Program-made: the position numbers and the translations under genes
The notes under the pieces: generated by a model
The model's input: only the letters and a program-made list of their open reading frames with translations
What the model was told of the DNA's origin: nothing
Database searches by the model: none
Assembly: GCA_021782685.1 (NCBI GenBank)
Contig: JAJXUQ010000002.1
Span: forward strand, 1 to 30,778
DNA length: 30,778 nt
From: a bacterium
Lineage (GTDB): Bacteria > Patescibacteriota > Minisyncoccia > Phycocordibacterales > Phycocordibacteraceae
Direction of reading: 5' to 3'
In this document: positions 14,708 through 21,382 of the stretch, piece after piece
How positions within the stretch are numbered: the first letter of the stretch is position 1
How the letters are laid out: each line of letters starts with the position of its first letter

Positions 14708-14923
14708 CTATTTAACAGCGAGTTCGCCGCTGTGGTCAACGACGATTTCTGTGCCAAGCGTGCTCGCGTACGCGTCGAACAACGCATCGGCAAGTTTGCC
14801 CATGCGCTGATTTGCGTCGCGGATCTGCTCATCTGTCATTTCTTCTGCAGATGATCCCAACGCCGCCCTGAATTCTGCGTCTGATACCACGGCATATAGC
14901 CGGGAAATTGCAGGCCGCTTCAA
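14708..14923 (-). CDS. Small helical protein upstream of the recombinase
   Basis: 71 aa from a TTG start at 14921-14923. The product has an N-terminal basic stretch (KRPAISRLY), a central acidic helix region (SSAEEMTDEQIRDANQRM) and a C-terminal strand-rich end. It is not recognised. Its place directly before the integrase (9 nt) suggests an accessory or directionality role, which is inference. GAGGT lies about 5 nt before the TTG, but it is inside the 3' arm of the 14926-14961 hairpin and could be masked in the mRNA. An internal ATG at 14836-14838 would give only a short product. Confidence 0.6.
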   Translation of the reverse strand: MKRPAISRLYAVVSDAEFRAALGSSAEEMTDEQIRDANQRMGKLADALFDAYASTLGTEIVVDHSGELAVK

Positions 14924-14925
14924 AC

Positions 14926-14961
14926 AAACCTCAAAGGTCGAAAAATCGACCCCTCAGGTTT
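14926..14961. repeat. Two-part perfect hairpin over a ribosome binding site
   Basis: Outer arms AAACCT/AGGTTT and inner arms GGTCGA/TCGACC with an AAAA loop, separated by symmetric 4-nt internal loops. On the minus-strand mRNA the outer 3' arm contains the GAGGT that would serve the TTG-initiated 71-aa gene. It could equally be a DNA-binding operator. Confidence 0.65.
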
Positions 14962-15116
14962 AATTGCTCGTATCCCACAATTCTTAAGAAGATGTTGGCG
15001 TATCTCCTCCTTGCACTTAGGAGGACAAAAACTTCCCGCTATCGACGACCGTATTTTCAATTTGCCCGGCTGGATATAGTCAATCACAGCGCAACGCTGA
15101 TCGCAACCGGTTTTTC

Positions 15117-15132
15117 ACTGCACCAGTGCAGT
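15117..15132. repeat. Palindrome, operator-like
   Basis: ACTGCAC-CA-GTGCAGT, perfect 7-bp arms with a 2-bp centre. The size fits a dimeric helix-turn-helix regulator site. No -10/-35 pair is obvious beside it. Confidence 0.4.
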
Positions 15133-15217
15133 AAGTACCGAACAATCTTGCAAAATCTCGCATCGCATTTTGGGCGTATGTGGCTCATTTGCTAAACTTC
15201 CCCTCATTTGGGCAATG

Positions 15218-15434
15218 CGACATTTCTAGAAGTACCCGACATTTTCCGACATTGCCTTTTCCCTCTAACTTTGGCCTAGCGCCTATGTTTTCGAACGCAA
15301 AAGGTTCGGGATTTCGATGTCGGATTATTCGCGAGCTCTGGCAGAAAGGCGACATAAAGCGACATTGCTGTTTTCCAAGAGATCGGCTTATTTGCGGGGC
15401 TTTCTACAGAAAACGACCGGTTTTGCCCATGTCG
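15218..15434. repeat. Cluster of CGACAT(T) words, iteron-like
   Basis: Forward copies at 15218-15224, 15237-15243, 15247-15253, 15350-15355 and 15360-15366; inverted copies (ATGTCG) at 15317-15322 and 15429-15434. Two pairs are spaced exactly 10 bp (15237/15247 and 15350/15360), one helical turn. Seven copies in 217 bp are far more than chance for a hexamer. Confidence 0.55.
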
Positions 15435-15535
15435 TATTTTCTCGAAGCGGATCTGGGTGCCCTAAAAAGCGGCCTTGGACACGAGTTTAGGGTCGTCCTG
15501 CAGTCATGCCACCCGCCAGCCGCTCAAAACGGCCT

Positions 15536-15895
15536 CTAACCCAACTTCCCAAACCGCGCGTCGTTGATGATCTGCTCCCACGAGGCGAAGTAGAGAGGGG
15601 CAATGCGTGAGGCCAACCCCATAGCCCAGTTGTTTATTGAGCGATGTTCGATCTTTGCCTTTTTCTCTGTGCCGTTTGCGCGGTAGAACACGATGAGGTG
15701 CTCAACGCCATTCCCATAGCCCTTCTGCGCGTTTGCACTCACGATGTCTGTGAGCGGGATCTCAAAGACGCGAGCACCTTTCTTCGTCTCGAAAGAGAGG
15801 TTCGCGCGGCTGAGTACGAGCGCCCCCTTTTTGGTGTTGAGGAAGCCGCCCTTGTAGAGGAGCTTGTCCTCCTTTTTCAAAATCTGTTCTGGCAT
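15536..15895 (-). CDS. PH/GRAM-like domain protein
   Basis: 119 aa. Alternating beta-strands typical of bacterial PH or GRAM folds: LLYKGGFLNTKKGALVLSRANLSF, then F.IPLTDIVSANAQKGYGNGVEHLIVFY and a KKAKI strand, followed by one amphipathic helix (NNWAMGLASRI) and a short C-terminal helix. Such domains bind membranes or proteins; a function within the island is unknown. The start ATG 15895 has no Shine-Dalgarno. Its 5' region (15896-16080) is an unusually structured leader with two interlocking inverted repeats, so expression may be controlled there. Confidence 0.7.
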   Translation of the reverse strand: MPEQILKKEDKLLYKGGFLNTKKGALVLSRANLSFETKKGARVFEIPLTDIVSANAQKGYGNGVEHLIVFYRANGTEKKAKIEHRSINNWAMGLASRIAPLYFASWEQIINDARFGKLG

Positions 15896-16086
15896 GATGT
15901 TGCGCTAATGAGTAAGCGCAATGGGTAGCAGAAAGCCCACCGCGTGGCGCGACCGTTTCCAGCCGTGGCCTGACAAGGCAAAACCCACACGATGGGCTTT
16001 CTGCTCTTGTCAGGTCTTTGAGCCATGCCGGTAGCCGTAGCGACCGGTTTAGGCTCTGCCTCTTTGGGCGTCTGAGATTTTAACAC
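15877..16086 (-). CDS. Doubtful small ORF across the structured leader
   Basis: A GTG-started frame of 69 codons on the minus strand that overlaps the first 19 nt of the PH-domain gene. The two arms of the 13-nt inverted repeat encode SRKPI and WAFCYPL. The translation has a protein-like look, but it may only be a by-product of the palindromes. No ribosome site is visible. Included because no other coding explanation of this stretch exists. Confidence 0.2.
   Translation of the reverse strand: MLKSQTPKEAEPKPVATATGMAQRPDKSRKPIVWVLPCQATAGNGRATRWAFCYPLRLLISATSCQNRF
15927..16056. promoter_or_regulatory. Interlocked inverted repeats: candidate pseudoknot or RNA switch
   Basis: 13-nt arms 15927-15939 and 15993-16005, and 9-nt arms 15969-15977 and 16006-16014, are arranged A-B-A'-B', which folds as an H-type pseudoknot on either strand. 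On the minus strand AAAGCCCA (in A') can alternatively pair with TGGGTTTT at 15980-15987 (8 bp, one G-U), a mutually exclusive choice. A further hairpin, GAGCC...CCGGT/ACCGG...GGCTC, spans 16020-16056. It lies in the leader of the PH-domain gene. Confidence 0.5.
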
Positions 16087-16132
16087 AAAACGGCTTGGAG
16101 TTCGTCGGTAGTCATCGTGGTAATCTATCTAA

Positions 16133-16858
16133 ATGAGGGCAAGAAAGATGGCTCCTAAACGATCCGAAGGTGCCAACCTGACTAAGATCATTGCTGGCTT
16201 GAAGCGGCAAATTATAAGTCTTGGCCAACTCCATTATCAGTCGCAAAAAGATACAAACTTCAAGGAGTGGCGGGAACGAACACTCTATCTCTTGAAACTT
16301 GGTTTTGGCGGTGGGAAAGAATACGAGGATGTTGACGATGCGATTGAGAAAATGCCGGAGAAAGATGACACGGAGGGTCGCTACACAGATAACGAGAGGT
16401 ACAAGTACTGGCTTGAGGATGAAGATGGTTCCGATGACGGCGAGGAGGGCAAGTTTAACGAAGATCGTTGGAAAAAAGATTACACCGACGCTAAAAATTG
16501 GATACAGAGACTTTTGAAACTTCGGATCGAGGAACTAGAGCTCCTGACGACGGAGAGTTCGGTGCCCGAGAGACCAAGAGGTAGTAAAAATGTACAGATC
16601 GCCACCCAAGTAGTTGATGTAAAAATAGATCTCTCCACAGAAGTAAACCACTTGGTGGGTTTTGTTCACGAAAACGAGCCGGATCCGAGTAAAGCCAAGG
16701 AGGCAGAGGAAAAAATTAGAGCCCTCGAAAGTGAGTTGAAGCAAAAGTCTTCCCGTTGGAGCGAGGTTAAAGAGCTTTTGATCTGGATCGCTAACTACAG
16801 CAAGGATTTATTTTTGAAGGCATTGCCAATTATTCTGGCGCACTACGGAATAAAATAG
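16133..16858 (+). CDS. Orphan acidic protein of the defence island
   Basis: 241 aa from ATG 16133; ATG 16148, with GAGGG upstream, is a credible alternative. Residues 10-70 are helical (LTKIIAGLKRQIISLGQLH......F.EWRERTLYLLKLGFGG.KEY). From memory this recalls N-terminal adaptor regions of abortive-infection/TIR-type proteins, but it is not an identification. A very acidic, Asp/Glu/Gly-rich stretch follows (about 65-110), then a coiled segment, and a C-terminal hydrophobic region (VKELLIWIANYSKDLFLKALPIILAHYGIK) that could enter a membrane. It converges with the restriction-modification gene (10-nt gap). The pairing of an orphan with a nuclease/methylase suggests a defence role by context only. 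Confidence 0.6.
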   Translation: MRARKMAPKRSEGANLTKIIAGLKRQIISLGQLHYQSQKDTNFKEWRERTLYLLKLGFGGGKEYEDVDDAIEKMPEKDDTEGRYTDNERYKYWLEDEDGSDDGEEGKFNEDRWKKDYTDAKNWIQRLLKLRIEELELLTTESSVPERPRGSKNVQIATQVVDVKIDLSTEVNHLVGFVHENEPDPSKAKEAEEKIRALESELKQKSSRWSEVKELLIWIANYSKDLFLKALPIILAHYGIK

Positions 16859-16868
16859 TGATCTGCGA

Positions 16869-19229
16869 TTACTTGCCCAGAACATCTTTTAGGCCTTGGT
16901 ACGCCGGGTCAGCTGATAGGCCTTTCTTGATGAAATCGATGTCCAGCTTCCCGTCTTTTACAGGAAGAGCGATCTTTACATCCTTGCGAAGTTTTTGCTC
17001 GTTGCACTTTCGGAAGTATGAAAAGCGCCAACTAGACTGGTTAAACGCTGAACACACAAACAACTTGGCCTCAAGAGAGCTGTACTCAGGCTTCAGTTTG
17101 CATACGAGAATGTCGGCAACCGCTGAAAATTTGTAGGGGTGATAGAACGCTCGGTATTTTGAACCGTTCGCTGGTATCGTTATTAAATCCTCGAAGACTG
17201 TGGCCTTGCCAGGATCAAAGTACCCGCCAATCCCGTTGTTTTCTTCTGTGGTAGTAATCACAGGAACTGAGCCAGGACTCAACTGGTTCAGGGGCGGACA
17301 ATCTCCTCGGAACACATCTTCAATAAGATCTCCCATGTCTACGACCTTGAAATTGCCTTTTGCGAGGGTGAGATGATCTGGCCGCTTTTCTCGTAAGAGA
17401 ACATTGAAAAGATTTGATGCGGTGGTGGATATATCAATTCCACTCTCAACATTATCGTCGAGATACGCTTCTGCGCCGCAGTCCATAGTCGGATCGGTGA
17501 GGCTCACTTCTTTGAAGCCAAGCACCTTAGGCGTTTTCTCAGGCTCCTTATCTAGCAACAGGAATTCTCGCAATCTCTCAAGAATGAGTGGCATGTTCGA
17601 AGGCACATTGTCATTCTGAAGCCGCTTCGACTTCTTCATGGAAAATCCATCATCCATGATCGCCCAAAGAACTTTCTTATTATCGTGAGGTTTCCACGCT
17701 TCTAAAACTACCGCGTAAGTTCCTTTGTGAGCATTCGGTAGGAAGAGGTCGTCGGATAGCTTAATAACTGCCCTGAGCGTATGGCGTTTGAGCAAGTTTG
17801 TGCGCCATGTGATCTCACCGCGTCCATCGTCCGTTGATGACATGGTGGATGCCGGAAGAATAGCGAATAACTGCCCTCCATCAACCATCTGCGCCAACGC
17901 GTGGTCAACGAACTTCCATTCGGGATCAGAGAGCGCAAAGGGCGGGTTCATCAGCGTACGCGAGATAAACCTCTCAGGAGCTTTCCCATCCTTTAGCATT
18001 TTTTCGTACTCTTTCTGTTTGACGCGCTTTGCTTCACCCCCGATCCTGAAGAAATAGTTATCGAAAGTGTTGCCTTCGAAGATGTTGCTGTTGCCGTCTC
18101 CTCGGAAAATCATGTTAACAAGAGCGAGGCCGACAACCTCTGGGTCTTGTTCCATTCCATAAATGTGCGACTTCTTGAAACTATCTATCACCTTAGGGGA
18201 TGTTTTTTTGACGCGATCGAGTGCCGCAACCAAGAAGCCGCCCGTACCACAGGTCGGATCATAAATGTAATCTTTCTCGCTCACGCTCAACGCATCCGCC
18301 GCAAAGCGCGTGATGTGTCGAGGCGTTAAGACGATGCCAATCTCTTTCGCATCATTCGCGTATTTGAGGAAGATCTCATAGAACTGCCCGAGCAAGTCCG
18401 ACCCGCTATTGATAGCGGATTTTATGTTGATACTCCGAAGCTCTTGGATGCAGTCAACGAGTGCTCGTCGGTTTTTCCTATGATTATCGCGCGATGTTGG
18501 GAGACTGATTGCAATTTCTTGCGCGAAGTTCTCCTTTCCGTATTCGCTCAAAAGGGAGCGCACGCGAGAGTTTATATCGTTGATTAGGGTAGTCGGATCA
18601 TCGCTGATAGTCATGTAATCGTCATTCACCAGAGCAAGCAAGAGTGAAGCGATAACGCGAGCACGATTGCGTTTGTTGATTGCGCCATCATGGAGCATCT
18701 GATTTATCGTGTTTGCTTTCTCTATGAAAAGCTCGGCTGAAATCTCTTGATCTCGGACATTCGGATCGTTGCTCTTGATGATTTCCAGGGCTTGCTCGCG
18801 TGTGATGAAGCCCGTAGTGTCGATCCCGTTTATCTGAACACGCTCCCAGGTTTTGCCATTAAAAAAATAGGTCTCAACCAAGAAGGTTGTGTTTTCGTGC
18901 CCGGCCACACCCGTAGCGAATGGACATTTTACGCTTTCTCCCGCGCTAATCTTATCTGCATAGTCGACTTGCGCCTCCCGTACTGCTTTCGCCAACTCTT
19001 TATGTTCGGCCTTAGCTTCGATTGCCCAATAGACACCTTCGGAGACCTTCACCAGATTTTCCGGCTTCCCGCCGTCAAGTAATGGCTTAAGAACTCGATC
19101 ATGGAGCGCTTCGTTTTGCGTGAAGACCTGACCATCCGCATGTTTAAGCGGACTCCTGATGTCCCACCCAAGATCCTCTAGGGACTTTAGGATGAACGGA
19201 TAGGCGCGGAACTCTGAATTTTTGGACAC
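16869..19229 (-). CDS. Fused restriction-modification enzyme (nuclease, N6-adenine methylase, target recognition)
   Basis: 786 aa from GTG 19229. Residues 1-95 resemble an HsdR N-terminal PD-(D/E)xK nuclease: FRAYPFILKSLEDLGW, then YWAIEAKAEHKELAKAVREAQ (Glu71, Lys73). A helical bundle (about 150-290) precedes a gamma-class N6-adenine methylase: DPTCGTGGF (324-332, SAM motif I) and NPPF (428-431, catalytic motif IV). The C-terminal about 140 residues (MGDLIEDVFRGD..P......PVITTTEENNGIGGYF) look like one HsdS-type target-recognition domain. All functions on one chain fit a type IIG or type I-like single-protein system; no separate hsdS or hsdR is present. The frame stays open to an ATG at 19340, but TACAAT (19236-19241) lies exactly 6 nt before the GTG and the domain starts there. 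Confidence 0.85.
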   Translation of the reverse strand: MSKNSEFRAYPFILKSLEDLGWDIRSPLKHADGQVFTQNEALHDRVLKPLLDGGKPENLVKVSEGVYWAIEAKAEHKELAKAVREAQVDYADKISAGESVKCPFATGVAGHENTTFLVETYFFNGKTWERVQINGIDTTGFITREQALEIIKSNDPNVRDQEISAELFIEKANTINQMLHDGAINKRNRARVIASLLLALVNDDYMTISDDPTTLINDINSRVRSLLSEYGKENFAQEIAISLPTSRDNHRKNRRALVDCIQELRSINIKSAINSGSDLLGQFYEIFLKYANDAKEIGIVLTPRHITRFAADALSVSEKDYIYDPTCGTGGFLVAALDRVKKTSPKVIDSFKKSHIYGMEQDPEVVGLALVNMIFRGDGNSNIFEGNTFDNYFFRIGGEAKRVKQKEYEKMLKDGKAPERFISRTLMNPPFALSDPEWKFVDHALAQMVDGGQLFAILPASTMSSTDDGRGEITWRTNLLKRHTLRAVIKLSDDLFLPNAHKGTYAVVLEAWKPHDNKKVLWAIMDDGFSMKKSKRLQNDNVPSNMPLILERLREFLLLDKEPEKTPKVLGFKEVSLTDPTMDCGAEAYLDDNVESGIDISTTASNLFNVLLREKRPDHLTLAKGNFKVVDMGDLIEDVFRGDCPPLNQLSPGSVPVITTTEENNGIGGYFDPGKATVFEDLITIPANGSKYRAFYHPYKFSAVADILVCKLKPEYSSLEAKLFVCSAFNQSSWRFSYFRKCNEQKLRKDVKIALPVKDGKLDIDFIKKGLSADPAYQGLKDVLGK

Positions 19230-19235
19230 ATACAA

Positions 19236-19241
19236 ATTGTA
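19236..19241 (-). promoter_or_regulatory. -10 element of the restriction-modification gene
   Basis: Minus strand TACAAT, 6 nt before GTG 19229, the same geometry as in the core genes. It supports the shorter start and a leaderless mRNA. Confidence 0.45.
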
Positions 19242-19343
19242 CCTGGACTTCCCGGAAAAGGACAGGACTCCCTTTGGAATAACCCGTGTTCTATTAGGAG
19301 TGGGGTAATGAGATCTTCTCCCGACCGCCAGAATAGCCATGCT

Positions 19344-19454
19344 CTACGAAGCCATTTCGGGCTCAACCTCATCAAGCCCAAGTAAGTCAGACATAGATTG
19401 CCAGTCGAGCACCATTCTTTCCATAGTGTTCCATTCCAGGTACTCTATGTTCAC
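19344..19454 (-). CDS. Small ORF at the right edge of the island
   Basis: 36 codons from GTG 19452-19454, overlapping the TGA of the ABC ATPase gene, with GGAGGTT just before it; ATG 19424 is a second possible start. The product is acidic and amphipathic, with SDLLGLDEVEPEMAS at its end. It may be a small gene coupled to the exporter operon or the truncated end of a gene cut by the island junction. Not recognised. Confidence 0.3.
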   Translation of the reverse strand: MNIEYLEWNTMERMVLDWQSMSDLLGLDEVEPEMAS

Positions 19455-20149
19455 AACCTCCCTCCGTCTCTTTCAATCGACTCGATCTTGCCGTCTTCGA
19501 GGCGGATGACGCGGTCGACGTAGCGGCGATCGTCGGGCTCGTGCGTAACCATCACGATCGTCTGCCCCATATCAGTCTGAAGCTTCTTGAAGAGGTCGAG
19601 AACGACCTTGGCCGAGGCCGTGTCGAGGTTGGCGGCAGGCTCGTCGGCAAAGAGGATATCGGGCTCGTTGATGAGCGCCCGCGCGATCGCGACGCGCTGC
19701 TGTTCGCCGCCCGAGAGCTCATCCGGATAATGGCGGAGCTGGTCGCCGAGGCCGACGATCTCGAGAAGCTCGGTAGCGCGCTTCTCATAGGCGGCCGAGG
19801 CGGTGCCGAACGCCATCGCCGGAAGTATCACGTTCTCTATCGCCGAGAGTTCTACGATGAGCGCGTACTCCTGGAAGATGTACCCGAGATGCTCGAGGCG
19901 GTACTCGGTCTTCGCCGCGTCCGAGAGCGCGAGGACGTCGTCGCCCTGGATGCGGAGACTCCCTCCCGTGGGCGTATCGAGGAGCGAGAGCTGATGGAGG
20001 AGAGTCGACTTCCCCGACCCGCTCCTGCCCATAATGGCGACGAACTCCCCACGCTCGACAGCAAAGGAGACGCCGCGGAGAGCGCGCGTGGGCACTTCGC
20101 CCGGATAGGTGCGTTCGAGATCCTTCACGACGAGCATAGGTTCAGACAT
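19451..20149 (-). CDS. ABC transporter ATP-binding protein (MacB/LolD type)
   Basis: 232 aa cytoplasmic ATPase that powers the permease encoded just upstream. Walker A GRSGSGKST (41-49), Q-loop IFQEYALI (about 91-98), signature LSGGEQQ (145-151), Walker B ILFADE (165-170) with the catalytic Glu, D-loop NLD, and switch His202 (VTHEPDD) are all intact. The length and motifs match the LolD/MacB/FtsE family of ATPases that serve mechanotransmission-type permeases. The start is 9 nt after the permease stop, and it is the last gene of the three-gene operon. Its end marks the border to the lower-GC island. Confidence 0.95.
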   Translation of the reverse strand: MSEPMLVVKDLERTYPGEVPTRALRGVSFAVERGEFVAIMGRSGSGKSTLLHQLSLLDTPTGGSLRIQGDDVLALSDAAKTEYRLEHLGYIFQEYALIVELSAIENVILPAMAFGTASAAYEKRATELLEIVGLGDQLRHYPDELSGGEQQRVAIARALINEPDILFADEPAANLDTASAKVVLDLFKKLQTDMGQTIVMVTHEPDDRRYVDRVIRLEDGKIESIERDGGRL

Positions 20150-20158
20150 ATCTCATTA

Positions 20159-21382
20159 TCACCCCCATATGGCTTTGAGGATCTTCTCTCGGGCGACGAG
20201 CCGCGCGGGGACCACTCCCGCAAGGAAACCGGCAATAAAGAAGCCGGTGACGCTTTCAGCCAAGAGCTTCCCGCTGAAGGAAAACTGCATGGGGCCGAAG
20301 GGCAGCATGATGGGATGCCGGGTGAGGATCGGCAGGAGGATGCCGAAGATGAAGATAAGCCCCGTACCGACGCCGCAGGCGACATAGAAGAGCGACTGGA
20401 AGACATAGGAATAGACGATAACGCCCTCTTTGATCCCGATCGCCTTCAGGATCCCGATCTGCCGGCGTTTGCTCACGGCGTTTATGTAAATCATGACGAA
20501 GATGGTCACTGCCGCGACCGCGACCGAGATGACGCTCACGATGAGCGCGATGAGCGTGAAAGCATCCAGGGCGGATTGGATCACGGCGAGGAGTTCGGGA
20601 TACGCTTGCACCTTGAGCGAAGGATAGAGCGCCTCTATGCGCGCCTTGTAGTAACTGAGCGGATGAAGATTCTCGTCGACCTTCACGAGAATCTCGGAAG
20701 CCTGGTTGGAAGTGGAGAGGACCGACTTGGCCTCGCGCGCGGTGATATAGGTGTTGGTAAGCGCGGTGCCGAAGGTGATGTTCACGATCCCCTTCACCGT
20801 GTATTGACGCGAGACGCCGTTGCCGTAGACCACGGTCACCTTGTCACCGACCTTAGCACCTCCGAGGTCAGTAGGTACGGGGAGCCCGTAGCCGCCCGCA
20901 AGCGCGGCCGGCAGGAGGATTTGATCCGTATCCTCCGGCGTAAGGAACTGTCCGGCAACAAGATACCGCTTGAGCGAGAGCGCATCGTCGACTTCCGCGG
21001 GGTCGATGCCGATGATCTGCGCGGAGACGCGCTTGTAGACGCCATTCTTCTCGGGGTCGTAGGAGATCGATCCGGCAGTGAGATAAATGCGCGTGGTGCC
21101 GAGGACACCCGGGATCGTCCCGATCTCCGCGCGCGTCTGCCGCTCGTCGCTTATGAACTGCTTCGGCACCGGAAACTGTTCGGGCGAGACGACGATGCTT
21201 GAGGTGGTCGTCTTGGTGAGGAGGCCGGTGATGGTCGCGAGCAGGCCGGAGAAGACGCTCGGCACAAACATCATGTTGAAAAACGAGAGCGAGAGGATGA
21301 GGAGCATGAGAGCGAGCGTGCCGCGCCGCCCGCGCTTGATCGACTTGTACGCGATGAAGAATGCAGTGCGGAGCCCGTTCAT
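20159..21382 (-). CDS. ABC transporter permease (MacB/FtsX-like)
   Basis: 407 aa. The topology is that of MacB-type permeases: one N-terminal membrane helix (about 22-44), a large extracytoplasmic domain (about 60-265) and three C-terminal helices (about 272-300, 325-350, 378-400) in an FtsX domain. The coupling motif between helices, SKRRQIGILKAIGIKEG, is the usual ATPase-contacting segment. Its ATG overlaps the stop of the adaptor gene by 4 nt (ATGA at 21379-21382), showing a coupled operon. The likely job is export or extraction of a peptide, lipid or drug; the substrate cannot be read from the sequence. Confidence 0.92.
   Translation of the reverse strand: MNGLRTAFFIAYKSIKRGRRGTLALMLLILSLSFFNMMFVPSVFSGLLATITGLLTKTTTSSIVVSPEQFPVPKQFISDERQTRAEIGTIPGVLGTTRIYLTAGSISYDPEKNGVYKRVSAQIIGIDPAEVDDALSLKRYLVAGQFLTPEDTDQILLPAALAGGYGLPVPTDLGGAKVGDKVTVVYGNGVSRQYTVKGIVNITFGTALTNTYITAREAKSVLSTSNQASEILVKVDENLHPLSYYKARIEALYPSLKVQAYPELLAVIQSALDAFTLIALIVSVISVAVAAVTIFVMIYINAVSKRRQIGILKAIGIKEGVIVYSYVFQSLFYVACGVGTGLIFIFGILLPILTRHPIMLPFGPMQFSFSGKLLAESVTGFFIAGFLAGVVPARLVAREKILKAIWG

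Larger units (their letters stand above)
14962..15535. other. Non-coding region of the island
   Basis: About 570 bp without a convincing gene: open frames on the plus strand have no ribosome sites and poor composition. It holds a 16-bp palindrome (15117-15132) and a cluster of CGACAT words (15218-15434), both described separately. A replication, transfer or regulatory function is possible. Confidence 0.5.

Noticed and set aside
14908..15539. Plus-strand open frames in the island's non-coding region
   Set aside because: No ribosome sites, no -10 at the usual spacing, Cys/Phe/Leu-rich translations without pattern; the repeats explain the region better.
19230..19340. 37-residue N-terminal extension of the restriction-modification enzyme
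   Set aside because: The extension has no family resemblance, whereas GTG 19229 starts directly before the nuclease domain and has a TACAAT at the recurrent 6-nt spacing.
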